From: Acanthosepion lycidas
Taxonomy: Eukaryota > Mollusca > Cephalopoda > Sepiida > Sepiidae
Reading direction: 5' to 3'
NCBI GenBank assembly: GCA_963932145.1
Contig: OZ010600.1
Span: 46,475,508-46,539,507 of the forward strand
Length of the DNA stretch: 64,000 nt
Positions 1-11,818 of this stretch are shown one piece after another (within the stretch, counting starts at the first letter, position 1; each line of letters opens with the position of its first letter). The notes under the pieces were generated by a model. The model had not been told where the DNA came from and ran no database searches. It was given only the letters and a program-made list of their open reading frames with translations. The position numbers were made by a program, and so were the translations under genes.

Positions 1-39
1 ATATCAGATGGCGATTTGTTTGGATTCATTAAAAAATAA

Positions 40-42
<3 letters not shown>

Positions 43-108
<66 letters not shown>
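43..108. repeat. (TA)n microsatellite
   Basis: Uninterrupted TA dinucleotide run of about 33 units. The short reading frame across it is an artefact of the repeat. Confidence 0.97.
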
Positions 109-109
<1 letters not shown>

Positions 110-524
110 TATTGCTACTATAGATTAAGACTTCATAATATATCTGATGAACCTTTTTTGCCAAAATCGGACTTTCGAAAGTCCTTAGGTATGAAGTTTT
201 TCGTGAAAGTTAGTTTTTAATGAAAATAGAAATTAATGAGATTCTTATAACGGATGGAATTTCTTAATTTTTCTCTTTGTTTTCTAATTTGTTTCTGTCG
301 TTCTAACAAAATTAAAACTTTAAAATGTCATTAATTCTAACTTGAATTTTGTACTTGAAATTCATGTGCAACATTTGTTAAATTCTTTAGATTTCAACTC
401 GTGAGGTGACCTTCAAATAAGTTTTTAGTAACTGACCTGAAAGGGTCTAAAGCCTCGTTCTGCAACCTCCCTTGAAATGGTGCTTCGATAATTGCACTTA
501 GCCTCCTTTGCTGTGAACAAGTTA
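109..524. other. No gene seen; short perfect palindrome
   Basis: AT-rich sequence with no recognisable element. The only structure I see is a 16-bp perfect palindrome at 169-184 centred on TTCGAA. Confidence 0.5.
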
Positions 525-529
525 AAATG

Positions 530-655
530 CATAGATAAGTTCACCTATCGTCCGGCCAGTACTACTTCCATGTTTATTGAACAGGAGTAGGTGTGTATAT
601 CCCTCGGTTCCTGTTTAGGGTTAGGGTTTACCGGTACCTTTCTTCCATTACTTTA
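530..655 (+). repeat. Dispersed LINE-3'-end-like repeat, copy 1
   Basis: Aligns by eye with 44774-44900: both share TTGAACAGGAGTAG and then TTTCCTGTTTAGG or a close variant in the same order and spacing. The second copy runs on into a LINE-type 3' end, so this is probably LINE 3' untranslated sequence. Two TTAGGG-like units near 615-628 belong to the repeat and are not telomeric. Confidence 0.6.
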
Positions 656-665
656 ACGATTTAAC

Positions 666-1139
666 TGCCTAAGCTTTTCGGTGATCAATGACTGCGACTT
701 GTCATTATGAAGGCACCTGGTTGGCAATTTTCTGCTTGCTGCAACCCGACACGTAATAAGGAGTCAGGCCTCTTTGGTAGCGCTTGGAGAGGTTATTCTG
801 GTCGACAGTCGCATAATACTTGCAGTGTCATGTCGCACATGGATAGGTGTCGCTGTATGTAATTGCTGTGAGCAACACTGATATCACATTATGCTTTCTG
901 ATCGGTTTGTATTGCCATAGACGATGGCCAGTGATAACTACTTTGGTCTTTTTTTTTCTCCTTATAATCTTCTTATGACAGTTATAATTAAAATTGCGAG
1001 AAAACCAGTAAACAAAAAAAAAGCAAAAAAACCTAACCTTAACCTTTCTTTCTCCAATATTCGTGGTGGTATTCATTCCATTGTAGTGTAAAATCTTTTC
1101 TCTTGAAACGTTCTCCAACTAACTTAGCTCGTTATGAAA
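666..1139. other. No gene seen
   Basis: Mixed sequence with a T-rich patch near 950 and an A-rich patch near 1015. A 96-codon minus-strand frame (828-1118) matches nothing I know and has the low-complexity make-up of chance frames here. Confidence 0.5.
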
Positions 1140-2330
1140 CGAATTTATCTTCTATCGCTATCAATGAATATTTGTTCCAGGCTAATCCTTCCTCTTTGTC
1201 GAAAAGATTTTCGGATACCTATGTATGGGTTTGTTTTTACATAGGGTAAAATATTCCAATGGCAAGGGTATCGTCTCTTGAGTCCCCAGATGATTATTTC
1301 ATGTGATTTCGACTTTCTTTATTGCACTCTGTTAACTATCACTTTTCTCTTTATCGCTCCCCTTCTTATCAGGATAGTAAAATATCAAACAAAATATCTG
1401 AGAGTATAAAAATGTTTGTTTGTCTCTCTGTTTCTTTTTCCCACTCTCTCTTTCTCTCTCTCTCTCTATTTGTCTTTCTCTCTTAATTAATCTGTGGATC
1501 TCTTTATGTTTGATGATTTTAATGCACATCATGTCAAGTGGCTTAATCATTCTAATGTTACTGATGCTGCCGATGTAAACGTGTCTTCAATGAAGCTAAA
1601 GCCACTGACAGAATGAGACACCGTATAGCCTCTAACATATTTGGTTCTCATGACTACTAGCGGCTCTGTAATAATGTGTTAAATAAGTCCTCTATCCCTT
1701 CTCTCTTCATTCAATTTGAGGTGTTATCATCTGCTGATAAAGCAGAAATCTCTGCTCCTAAATTCTATTACAATTTTACTCTTGCCGCTAGGAGAGTTGG
1801 TTCACTGTGTTATGCTAGACATTTTTATCTCGTCAGAATCTATCTTATACCTTTATAAATCTACCATTTGCCATGTATTAAGTACTGCTGTCATCAAGAA
1901 TAATCTGCACTGTTAACAGTCCTGACCTGGCATCTTGGCTTCAGTCACTTTCCTATCGACATAACATCACTTAATACCTTTTTTAGAAATATTTTCATGG
2001 TAATTATTCTGATGATCTTTTCTTTATTTTATGAATTTAACCGCAGTACGAGATTGGCAGTTAGGTCTCATCATTTTACAAATGAAATGGCGAGATTAAC
2101 GGTAAGTTTTATGCTAGCATTTTATTCCCTCACATTTCTACCATGTGAAACTCTTTTCGGGCTTCGTTCTTTCCAGTCAAATTTGACCTCGAAAAATGTA
2201 AATGCAATTTCAATCCTGTCTCCTTAATTCCTATTCTTTTATTGTTCTCTCTCCTTAATAATTTTTCTCGTACTCTTTCATACTCAGTAATCCCTTGTGT
2301 CTTAGTGGCTTTATCACGTTGAAATGATTT
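1140..2330 (+). pseudogene. Decayed Jockey/CR1-like LINE with endonuclease and RT remnants
   Basis: Remnants of a non-LTR retrotransposon ORF2 appear in the right order but in several frames. At about 1260-1300 is a piece reading MARVSSLESPDDYFM, typical of the apurinic endonuclease of Jockey-type elements. At 1511-1575 is DDFNAHHVKWLNHSN, matching the conserved endonuclease motif DFNAHH. At 1616-1770 lies the linker before RT (HRIASN, then LNKSSIPSLF). The sequence then jumps to the post-RT part (ARRVGSLCYARHF at about 1780-1830; STRLAVRSHHFT at about 2045-2080), so most of the RT palm and fingers is missing. The 3' end shares the GTGGCTT and GGTGAAATG-like end seen at 17790 and 58280. Stops and frameshifts make it inactive. 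A CT-rich microsatellite at about 1435-1480 interrupts it. Confidence 0.75.
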
Positions 2331-4039
2331 TTAAAAACGTTTACTAGCGGCCGTTGAGGGACCGTTTGATTAGTAAAAAATAATTTAAAAATCTGATTAA
2401 CAAAAAGCAACCGAAATTAAGATGAAATAAATATCAGTTAAAAATTAATAACAAACAGTTTTATTGATAGTAATAAACTTTTAAATAATTATCATCACAT
2501 GAGGACTTAGATAAAGCTTTTCCCATTCCAATAAAATTAGGGACAATAAAAAATACGGAAATTTAGTTCCACGGACGTTAGATTTCTAAAGAGTTCACTC
2601 AAAAGAATCAACTAAAGGTACTATGCCTATCATTGGTAAACATGAACTAATGGCGGATCTATGAATAATTCAGGACTGTAAAACAGAGAGAGTTACTCGG
2701 TGGCTAGTTAAACTTTTCATATTCTGATAAATCAAACCTAGTCTGATTATATGTTGTTATTTTCAAATTACTCTGAAGAACTAAATGGATAAAAAATGGA
2801 ACAATATCAGAGAAGATAAAAAATAAAGAGATACGAAGCTGCAAAATTGATCAGCTTTCAAAAAGAAGGCAGTCGAGGGAATATTCCGTTCGATTTGGGA
2901 CTGAGATGATGAAGGGTGAAACGAAGCGAAAGAGTAAAAAAAAAAAAGATACGATCTAAAATGACAAATAGCTCAGTCTTAGAGAGACGACAGTAGAAAG
3001 AACACCCAGTATTTTTGTCTATTCTCTTCCAACTTTTCATCACGAAACCTAGCCCACGTCTGCCAAAAATGTCTTGACCCGAAAGTAATTCTTCTAAATT
3101 TTAAAACCCATCATTCTTCCCCTCTAAGACATTTTAGCAACAGCTCTATTTCTTGTAATAAATGACATCCACTCGACTGAGCTGAAATCATCCACAAGTC
3201 ATGAATATGATGATCTTGAAAGATTATTCTTGAAATCTTTGGATTTTCCCTTTCGTGAAGATTTTAATGGCAACAACAATTGAATAAAAAGCATAATAAA
3301 ATAGTTAAGATTTTTTTTAGCGGAAGATGAAATTATAAGTTAAATAATAGACAAATTAACTCTGCATGAAAAGAGATATGACTGGGTAGGAACGGTGATC
3401 TACGAGGAATTGCGCAAGGATCCTAAAAATGATATAAGAAGAAGCCAAAAATCGGACCTGGAAAAGAGAAGTACTATGGTTCAGGATTTTAAAATTCAGA
3501 TAATTCACCCAATCCCTAGACAACTAGACCTCTATCATGCGAGTGTAGGTGCCCTAATCTAGAAACAGCAATTACCAAAATTTTTATTCCATTGCTCTAA
3601 TCTAATAGTCCTATGCTGCTGATTAGCAAGAGTATAAAAAACAGATCTACCCTACCCAGTTCTTAACCCTGTGTTAGTCGCGTCGGATTTCCGAAAATGG
3701 ATAGTCCCCTGGCGTCAACTCCCACGACAAATGAGCTACAACAGCGCCATACCGCGTGCTACGTACCCTCACCGAGCCAGGAAACTAGTGGGAGGTAGCA
3801 AAAGAAACAAGTTGCCAATTATTAATTACACGTACTTTAAACATTTGAGGGTAACAAAACATACCATGTGACTAACGCACGGTTAATGAAATAAAGTCAT
3901 TATATAAAATTCCCTAATGTATTATATGGTACATATAATCTTTAATGACATAGTAATAATTAAAATTCGAGCACTAATTAAAAATGAGTTGTCAATAAAA
4001 GAAATAATGAGAAAGGCGAATATTTTGGGCAACTTTCAA
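2331..4039. other. No gene seen; one dispersed motif
   Basis: AT-rich, no convincing coding sequence. The stretch near 2488-2520 (CACATGAGGACTTAGATAAA) recurs with one or two changes near 6140-6165, so part of this interval belongs to an unnamed dispersed repeat. An A-run sits near 2937-2948. Confidence 0.5.
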
Positions 4040-4212
4040 GGCGTAGATTTGACTTTCACATTGGATTTGCGGGTGGTGTGATAGCCTAGAATAAGAAAAC
4101 GGAGATCTGAGGTCGAATTCGAGTCGAGTTCGTCACATTCATTTACGCGGAAATACATTGAGAAAAAGTATTAATCCATCATTGCTCCCTCACTATAGGT
4201 TAAATAGTAAAA
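4040..4212 (+). repeat. SINE copy (body shared with the 5S-derived SINE)
   Basis: Carries the body recognised at 42342-42500 and 57005-57235: a GGTGTGATAGCC-like start, a GAGTTCG box, then a CATTCATTTACGCGGAAATAC segment and a terminal ATTAATCC / ACTATAGGTTAAATAGTA segment. It is heavily mutated and lacks a visible 5S head. Confidence 0.65.
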
Positions 4213-4730
4213 CTTGTAATTGGAAAAATTAGTGTTATCTCAAAAAAATTGTGAATGCAATATTCGACCGCAAAAAAAAAATTTTTTTAAACTAAAATAT
4301 GTTTCTGCGTTAAGCTGTAAAAAACAATCCGGTGTTTTGGAGACACATCGAGATGAGCTCTGTAGTGTTTTTACGTGGCATATTGTTGAAAACCCTTCTT
4401 GACATAAATATGAGATGGAAAAATGTAAGCAGAACGTTCAAGTATCCTTTCTATCAGTTTTAGGTACATGTCACGTCTTGAATTGAGCGTACAAAATGTT
4501 TACATTATAATTTTCTTCACTCTTTCTTACAAATAATACAGATTTTGATAATAAATTCACTTTTATACAATGTTCGTCAGGTGTCGAATACGTGCAGAAA
4601 ATTTTGATTAACACCAAAAACACTCAGAATATTATTTTTAATCAAATTTGGCGTAGAAAATGGAATCGGTAAACCAATTTCAAACAATGTCTTGGACAAG
4701 TTTGTATTAAATTCGCACTAATGCTCATTA
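4213..4730. other. No gene seen
   Basis: AT-rich with an A/T-run at about 4273-4290. No motif or repeat recognised. Confidence 0.5.
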
Positions 4731-4734
4731 GGAA

Positions 4735-4865
4735 ACCCATTAATCCATCTCCCATTCAGTCTTTTGGTAAAATAGCAGAGTTGACTGGAGTTTTTAGCTT
4801 TGGTTGGCAACCAGTCCAAGAGACGTATAACTCTCATTCCAAACCAAGGAGCCTTTTTATAGGCA
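4735..4865 (+). repeat. SINE tail
   Basis: Contains the SINE tail TTGGTTGGCAACCAGTC followed by a CATTCCAAACC-like end. The same order is seen at 45320-45380 and, on the other strand, at 35187-35264. Open frames on both strands (4718-5023) are by-products of this non-coding repeat. Confidence 0.6.
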
Positions 4866-5339
4866 ATCAACCATGCACAAATGAAATTCATACAGTCACA
4901 CATATAGGGCATGCTGGTTATCCACTGCTTCCTAGTAGGCCGAAAACTTTCTTGACGATCCAAGCAAAAAAGGTCGAAAAACTGAAGATATCTGCCACGT
5001 TCCCTCACTTTAATCTAAATTGAGCATAAGTCATGCGCTAAATTTACAATGCAAGACCTAAGAGCCACTCAATGTAAATAGCATTTTAATAGTAATATTA
5101 GCCGTTTCCTTATAAGGAAACATTCGGCATACATTGACCGAAAAAGTCAGTAATACTTTTGGTTGAAATTAATAATTTTTTTCTATTAAAACAATTCTTC
5201 AGTTAAATAGGTTTCTCAAGTCCAGCAGCTGTTATCGATCTTTCCAGCATTGATAGGCGTTTCCTTCCTAACCTTTTACTTGAAGTAATGTAGAGCCTCA
5301 AGATCTTGATTCTGTAATTATTTTCACTTTGAGTTACAT
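4866..5339. other. No gene seen
   Basis: No recognisable element. Confidence 0.45.
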
Positions 5340-5910
5340 GTGCTATTCATTTTAGTTATTGCCGTTGCTGAAAGTCTTCAAATAATGTGACTTCTGTTAT
5401 TTGGTACAGGTCTTTGTTTTTAGGTCTATAGCGCCAGTCCACTAGATTCGAAGAAGAATGATCCTCGCTTACAGGCTTACAGGCTTGAAACCATTTTAAC
5501 CATTGATCTGAGAACGCAATTTTATTCAGCTGACAGTTGAGATATTTCTGAACGAGTTTGGTGGCATGCATATCATCTTTATGAAAGTCTCTATTTAATG
5601 AGGTTATTAAAGAACATGATTCGAGTTCTTAGATTAATGTTTTGGTTTTGTAATGATTTGCCGTGTTAGGGCGAAACTACACCTAGCGCAGCGTCTTTTT
5701 GTTGAATTTCCTTATTTCCTATACTAAATTTGTTGTAACTTATCCATACATGGAGGTATTTGAAGTGTTTGGCATTTTCTAATTCCGCATCCTGAATTTT
5801 TATGATGGATTCAGGTTATGTGTCATCGCTGCTTTCATTTTAATTCCAGATTATAATTTCTGTTTTGAAAAGGTTTATCTTGACTCCTATTTCTTGGGAC
5901 ACTTGGGAGG
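5340..5910 (-). pseudogene. LINE reverse transcriptase relic (C-terminal half)
   Basis: Read on the minus strand from about 5905 downward, pieces of a non-LTR RT appear in order: GVKINLFKTEIIIWN (palm motif D neighbourhood), then FKYLHVWIS (the FKYLG motif), then SIGNKEIQQKDAAL, and finally a 71-codon frame (5571-5356) containing LNCQLNKIAF and DWRYRPKNKDLYQITEV. In this family the last part resembles the post-RT region ending in the LxNxDL...V..F...QQ pattern. Several stops and frame changes intervene, so it is a fossil. The upstream YADD box is not visible and the copy is truncated. It differs in sequence from the Jockey-like copies elsewhere in the window and probably represents another LINE clade. 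Confidence 0.65.
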
Positions 5911-6227
5911 GCATGTTGATTTTTTAATTATTCTTACCCAACTATGTCATCGGAATAGCTTCCCACCTCATCATTGGCCTCGGAGGAAAAGTAGAAACGC
6001 TGTTTTCTATTCGTAGATTCGTTTAGCATGTGGCATAGAATATTTAAATGATCAGTGACCATCCCTTTCGCTTGTATATACGCTGGACATAATCTAAGAA
6101 AATATTAAATAGATTGAGGTTACTTTTTAAAAATTATTAACACATGAGGACATAGATAAATCTTGTTGTATTCCTGATGAAGTGTTTGGGTATTGGGGTC
6201 TTTGCCAGACATGTTTGACTTCGTGGA

Positions 6228-6587
6228 CTAGTATAATTCCTTTATCAGGTTTAGACAAGGAGTCATAGCGTAGAATACGGTTTCTATTGGATAAGAGGAG
6301 GAAGCTTCTACTGATGCGGTCATCCGCTGCTGTGAGGTCAACATATCAGGTATACAAAGGGTTACTGAATGAGATGGGTGATAGGAATATAAGAGGAATA
6401 AGTAGGAACGTGAGGATATGGAGCATACATAACTATTGACCATAGGCGTGATTAGGTTAAGATTGTAGTGCCCAGGAAAGCATCCACGAACGTGTCTATT
6501 CCATAAGGAAGCTTTTCTAGGGAAGAAATTTTCAGTATGGGACGTCATTCTTACCAAAGGAATACGTAGACAAATGAGGTGATTCAA
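6228..6587 (-). pseudogene. LINE ORF2 C-terminus relic
   Basis: A 119-codon minus-strand frame contains HTENFFPRKASLWN at residues 17-30 and CFPGHYNLNLI at about 36-46, followed by VNSYV. This matches the end of Jockey/CR1-type ORF2 proteins (general pattern RT..LWNSLP..CFP..YNL..FK..VN..L), also seen at 58075-58170. Residues expected to read NSLP are changed. The rest of the frame downstream is low-complexity 3' sequence. No upstream RT is left, so it is a 5'-truncated, probably old insertion. Confidence 0.65.
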
Positions 6588-6590
6588 CCC

Positions 6591-8011
6591 TGTGGATGCG
6601 AAACTATGGTCATTTTTTAACTACCAAAGATAAATATGTATGTAGATTATTATCATGAGATCAGGAGTTTACACCAAAGTCTGAGATCTAATGATCGGAA
6701 ACAAAGAAAAGAGTTGTCGATGGATGTCACTGTTGCAGCTAACCAGAAAAAGAAAACAAAAGAATGTGAAAAGCTGAAAAAATTGTGAAATATGAATTTA
6801 GCCGCCATTGCTGGAGCGTTTGGAACAGTTCCGCGGAAACTCGCACAAAAACTGGAAGCACTGGAAATCCATAAAATAATGGAAACTATTCAGATAACAT
6901 TATCGAAATCAATATGAATACTGCGAAGGGTATAAGAGTATTGATGACATTTGCCGTCGCTTGATCCCTAGCGATGGCCATCTCGTACAAATTAAATAAA
7001 AATTCAAAATGTTTTATTAATAGGAAATACTACAAAAATACAGGAATATTAAGGGGAGTTGCTGACATTTCATATTCAACAAAAACCATCAGATTGTATG
7101 AAAAATTCCTAAAACAATAATTATGTAGAATATTGAAGTGAGTTTTAGAATTTTGAGAAAACCTGCACCCAGTTGACCCCTACCAAGAAATACTGACGGG
7201 AAAATTAATTAAAACATATTAATATTATTAAATGTTTCCTTTTATGTGTGAAACAGATCTCGAACTCTGTCAACGAAAACATGGACCACCGAAGGAAAAC
7301 ACGTTACCGATGTCTCCACTCATGCTCAGCCGATTTATTGTAATAAATAATTGCTAATCCGGGCGACAGAGAGGACAGTGTCTTTGTCGTCCAGTGTCGT
7401 CAAAGTATTTCACCTGTTCTTGGGGGAAATGCTTTCAACTGTTGAGTGTCCGGCCATTGTCTGGTCGTATAAAGGACAAGGCAAGAAAAATACCTCAAGG
7501 TCCGTTGTTCAAACGATTTGTGCCTAAACTCCACCCCTTCTCCTCTCCACCAAGGACAGGTGCTTTTAAGCCACGCAGAAACCCCTGGATGCTTTTACTT
7601 CACCACCACAACCCCAATACACGACCACAGCCCTCTCCCTAGGGTTCCAAACAGAAGGTGTCTAGTAACAGGGTCGATTACTGTCACTTTGCCAAGGCCG
7701 CAGACAGGGCTAGTTTACGGATTAGTTGAAAAGAGAGAGAAGTTTAAAAATATATGACAAATCTGAAATTTTCTCCGGTGATGCGGACAAAAATTTTGAT
7801 GTTATCTGAAATTTTATCACAAGGCATCGTCACTATTCCATCATTTATTCTGACTAGTATCCTTCTATTTGTTGTTTTAATGTTGTTTTTAATTAGTCAT
7901 CTGGATGTTTTCCTGTTCCTAGTAAAAAGATTTGCACCAAATATTTCAACTAGGATCTTACAAGTGACAACACTTCAATGTCGTTCAGCACACATATACA
8001 CACGCACACAC
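6591..8011. other. No gene seen
   Basis: Contains a slightly GC-richer block at about 7260-7700 with overlapping small frames (82 and 79 codons) that match nothing I recognise. A simple CA stretch precedes the next microsatellite. Confidence 0.45.

Positions 8012-8081
<70 letters not shown>
8012..8081. repeat. (GATA)n microsatellite
   Basis: About 17 units of ATAG, preceded by a short CA stretch. Confidence 0.97.
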
Positions 8082-8689
8082 TGTGGATGCAGAAATCAAC
8101 ATTGGATATTTACTAGCAACTTCACAGCTTAAGTAATCACCAGACCATGTGTTATTCAACTTTATATAGCTCTCTATATATATATTAGTCACTGATGACT
8201 TATGCGAAGTGAGGAAGTAGGAAACCATTTTTTTTTGTTCTTTTTTTAAAGATTATATCCCTGAGATTTAATATGTTTCTTATTATTGCTTCCATACTAA
8301 AGTTTGGCATTTCTTTAGAAAGAAAGGTTATTCGCTTGACATTGTGGGTTATTATTTACTCATTGGAGTCGTGATGTGGTTGTAGATAGCGTAATAAAGA
8401 GTAAATAAAGTTTACATGCAATGTTGATTTCTATGTTCAAACTGTTTATTTATGAACGCTCTAATTTCAATATTGGGCACTTTTGCTCCAATCTGGCTTC
8501 AATTATTTGAAGAAAGAACGAAATTAAATGAAATTCAAATTTGTCTGCGAGTTTCCATGTATGGAATGTGGCGGGGGGCGGCGAATACTTCTCTACTATA
8601 CAGCTTCTTTTCCACTCTACAGGTATTACTATGGCAAAATGTTCCACTAGTTCAGACCTTTACAACTTGTTACTTCCACAGAATCACCA
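8082..8689. other. No clear element
   Basis: A frame beginning at 8452 runs into the LINE end below, but its first 70 codons match nothing known. A G-run lies near 8572-8580. Confidence 0.4.
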
Positions 8690-8930
8690 AATTTAAGCAG
8701 GAAGTTCTACTACATTGTGCAACGAACTCCCGCATGAATAATTTCCTGAATATTACAATATTAACCTCTTCAAGTCATGGATCAATAGTTATCTATTGTC
8801 CTTATTCTCATAATCTTCGCTATCATCTTTTCCTTTATATCATATACTTTATTCATCATAAACATTTTAACAACAACCTTCTACCTTGAGTGGCTCTCGA
8901 GCCTGGTATTGGGTGAACTTTAGTACAAAG
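8690..8930 (+). pseudogene. LINE 3' end (CR1/Jockey type)
   Basis: Reads CNELPHE at about 8719-8740 and NINLFKSWINSYL at about 8763-8800, matching the C-terminal WNELP...N.FK..LD..L pattern of non-LTR ORF2. It is followed by the 3' untranslated end AACCTTCTACCTTGAG and then ATTGGGTGAA. The same terminal block is present twice at 22140-22470, where it leads into GATA arrays. 5'-truncated and mutated. Confidence 0.65.
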
Positions 8931-9019
8931 CTCTTCCCACGAGACAATATAATTATTCTTATTTGTCATGAGAAAACTATCCATTCATCTATCAGTATCC
9001 TTTTCATTCTATTTGTCTA

Positions 9020-9030
9020 TACACACATAC

Positions 9031-9096
<66 letters not shown>
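9020..9096. repeat. (CATA)n-(TA)n-(GA)n microsatellite
   Basis: ACAT units change into a TA run and then a GA run. Confidence 0.97.
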
Positions 9097-9159
9097 GGGG
9101 GGAAAGAGAGTGAGAAAGGAGGGGGCGAGAGACATTTTGATAAGTTGGATCAACGTCTA

Positions 9160-9300
9160 TATCTGACACATATCTCAGTTACGATATGAAATTTTCACTA
9201 TAAAATGTTCGATTTATCTGATTAATAATCACTGAATAAAATGTATTGACAATGAGTGACATTGTGTTCAGATATTTGTTGTGTAAAGTGAATATCTCCA
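9160..9300. repeat. Unnamed dispersed repeat X, copy 1
   Basis: Shares blocks with 16965-17115, 24310-24440, 38245-38345 and 62455-62610: a TGAAATTTTCAC-like box, a TCTGATTAAT box, a TTGACAA box and the end TTTGTTGTGTAAA. No coding frame. Lies just after a TA/GA microsatellite, like the 16965 copy after GATA. Confidence 0.55.
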
Positions 9301-9429
9301 GTAGAAGCAATATTTGAAATCTCTACTTTTAAAAGAATCCAAACACTGACCGCTCACAATTGTTTTACCAATTTAGTTACCCTGAAGGAAAGTGATAGAA
9401 AAAGAGATTAGACAAGTTGAGACCGCTAT

Positions 9430-9431
9430 AT

Positions 9432-9478
<47 letters not shown>

Positions 9479-9532
9479 AAATGGGAAAGAAAGAAAGTGG
9501 GAAAGATAAGTAGGTAAATAGAAAGAAAGAAG
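9430..9532. repeat. (GAAA)n microsatellite
   Basis: About 12 perfect GAAA units, then an interrupted continuation with GGGAAAG. Confidence 0.95.
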
Positions 9533-10265
9533 TTCAGGCTCGTCGGGACATTCTCTTCGTGACATTCTCTTCGTGACAAAGTCTTTGTAAATATGGAGGA
9601 GATCTATTTAGTAGTATAAGATTTTCATCCAGGTTCTTCATTTAAGAAATAAACTAATTTTATCATTGCTAAATAACGGGGATCATATCTTTGGGAAATA
9701 AATTTATTTTTTTCAATATTTGGACAGGTTTTTATTCCGTGTCTGAAAATTTAACATTACTTTCCGAACAACATAATAGAATCAAAAAGAAATGTTGAAA
9801 AATCAATCTATTTTCTTCATGAAAATTTAATGGCGCACATAGAAAACCTACCTACATAGACTGCACTGGCAAACAGTCATCAAGACGGTATTAAGCCAAA
9901 AAAAAAAAAAAAAATACGCCATAAAAAGAAAGCAGATGTAATCAATTTTATCGATGTTGGGCAACATGTCTGCAATCATATTTCCCTATTGGGATCGATA
10001 ACGGATCAGTCAGGCGTGAGAGATGCAGTTTTTCTTCCAGTGATTTGGTAAGAAGCAGACAACTATGAATGAACCTCACATTCATTATCCCCTGTATGAG
10101 ATTTCGTGCGGCTCTCGTTATGTCTCGCACGTACACGTGATTTTGATAAAATGATTTATCAGCCAGAATAGTAATGGTGGAACTAAAGACCATTTAAATT
10201 ATTTTCTTTTTATTGGATTTCTCATGTAATCTCTTGCAGTCTGTCCATATCTATCAATTTATTTC
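9533..10265. other. No gene seen
   Basis: Contains a small direct repeat of CATTCTCTTCGTGACA (9550-9580) and an A-run at 9899-9914. An 81-codon minus-strand frame at 9948-10193 is not recognised. Confidence 0.45.
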
Positions 10266-10372
10266 ACTTTCTGTCTCATCTTGTTCTGCTCTCTCTCTCT
10301 CTCCCTCTCTCTCTCTCTCCCTCTCTCTCTCCCTCTCTCTCTCCCTCTCTCTCTCTCCCTCCCTCTCTCTTA
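10266..10372. repeat. (CT)n-rich pyrimidine tract
   Basis: Imperfect CTCTCTCCCT array of about 100 bases, all pyrimidine on the plus strand. Confidence 0.95.
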
Positions 10373-10932
10373 AGTTCCTAAATGTGTATTGACAATTAAA
10401 ATTATCTACTATCTCATTTATTTGCCCCTACTGTCATCTTATGCCTGTATCCTTTCATTCTATCCCTTATCCCTTCTAAACTTCTTTGTCCATCTATTTT
10501 TTATCTATCATACAAATATAAATTACTTTCATATAAGACAAATGAATAAGAAATGCTCTAATATTTTCTACTAAATTCGCACTTTTATCTTTCTTTAACT
10601 CTATCTCTTCATAAATAACATATCGCAATTTCCACGCCTTTTCATCCTTAATTACTTTTCAATCTTTTGACACTTAATATGCGACAAAGCCAGATGGACT
10701 TTCTATCTTTTCGTCTCCATCCCTTCCTCTTTCTCTCACTCTCTCTTTTTCCATATATAATATATATATGTGTGTGCGCGCGCGTGTGTGTAGAAATTAT
10801 CTAAAAAGATGATATACGATCAACCATATATATGAGCAATTATGTACACATACAGGTGAGCAAATAACTATTCATTTATTCAATGGTGTAAACAAAACAG
10901 TGTCCATTGTAGTTAAACAGAGCTATAATGTA
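10373..10932. other. No gene seen
   Basis: AT-rich; short TA and TG/CG alternation at about 10754-10792. No element recognised. Confidence 0.5.
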
Positions 10933-11454
10933 TATATTAATAATTACACCTATACCTACGTTTACAAGTACGACTCAGAGTTTCATGGCTTTGTCAATCA
11001 TCATGTACAAAAAGTTACGAACTGTTCAATACGGTTGTTTTTTTTTTAATTTATGGGTCTCATGGTAGGAACGCTGCATTGTATATGGATTCAAAGTGCA
11101 AGATTATTATAAATATAATATAGCATTGGGGTATAAATTCAAAATATAGAATGTTGGTAGGAGGATATCGAAAAAGTTATTAATAGTAAGTATAATAGGG
11201 ATATTGATCCGTTAATGTGTATTAAGTCAATGGATAAAATTATTGTAATAGGAATTTAAAAAATTGCTAGTTACTAAATAAAAAGCGCGGGTAGACAAAA
11301 AGAATACAAGATAAAGAAAACAAAAAAATAAGGAATAATAAAAAATAATAAAACGGAATAAAAAAGATACGCTAAGTTAAAAACCGTTAATTGATGATTG
11401 GCAAAGCCTTGGAATTCTGAGCCGTACAGTAAACGTAGGTATGTGTAATTATTA

Positions 11455-11458
<4 letters not shown>
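10933..11458. mobile_element. Inverted pair of PLE-terminal-repeat-like sequences
   Basis: The left arm (10933-11022) and right arm (11372-11458) are inverted repeats of about 88 bp with roughly 75-80 percent identity by eye, sharing for example TTAATAATTACAC and CCTACGTTTAC. Both carry the inner part of a hammerhead-like motif. On the minus strand of the left arm are TGATGA, a short TGAC/GCCA stem and GAAAC (10980-11004). On the plus strand of the right arm are TTGATGA, a GGC/GCC stem and a degraded GAAAC box (11391-11415). PLEs are known to carry inverted or direct terminal repeats (pLTRs) with hammerhead motifs, which is why I assign it there. The about 350-bp interior has no coding sequence I can recognise, so it would be non-autonomous or a remnant. 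Confidence 0.55.
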
Positions 11459-11498
<40 letters not shown>

Positions 11499-11500
11499 AT
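11454..11500. repeat. (TA)n-(TG)n microsatellite
   Basis: TA run followed by GT run, abutting the right arm of the inverted pair. Confidence 0.95.
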
Positions 11501-11743
11501 TAGAATGTTTTCATAACTTTTGTTATTAAACACCCCACATTGTAATAGAACACCTAAAGGTGAAAATTTTTTAAGACCCAGGACGTAAATTTACTGTAGA
11601 TGATCTAGAGATTAAAGCCTTTTTCTATATATATTCGTTTTAATAAATTACTTTCTCTTTTAATTAGAGTAACATTTTTAAATTGAAATTATGGTCAAAC
11701 GCATTATGTTAAATTTAGGGTGAGATTTTGTAAATGAACCCCT

Positions 11744-11818
11744 TTAGTGGTGCAAAAATAATGTCGGTTTTTGACGTATTTTTTTAACGTCAAAAACCGA
11801 CATTATTTTTGCACCAAC

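Noticed and set aside
612-630. Telomeric TTAGGG repeat
   Set aside because: Only about two units, within a dispersed LINE-like repeat.
4718-5023. Overlapping frames of 96 and 100 codons on opposite strands
   Set aside because: The interval includes a SINE tail; simultaneous frames on both strands are typical of chance.
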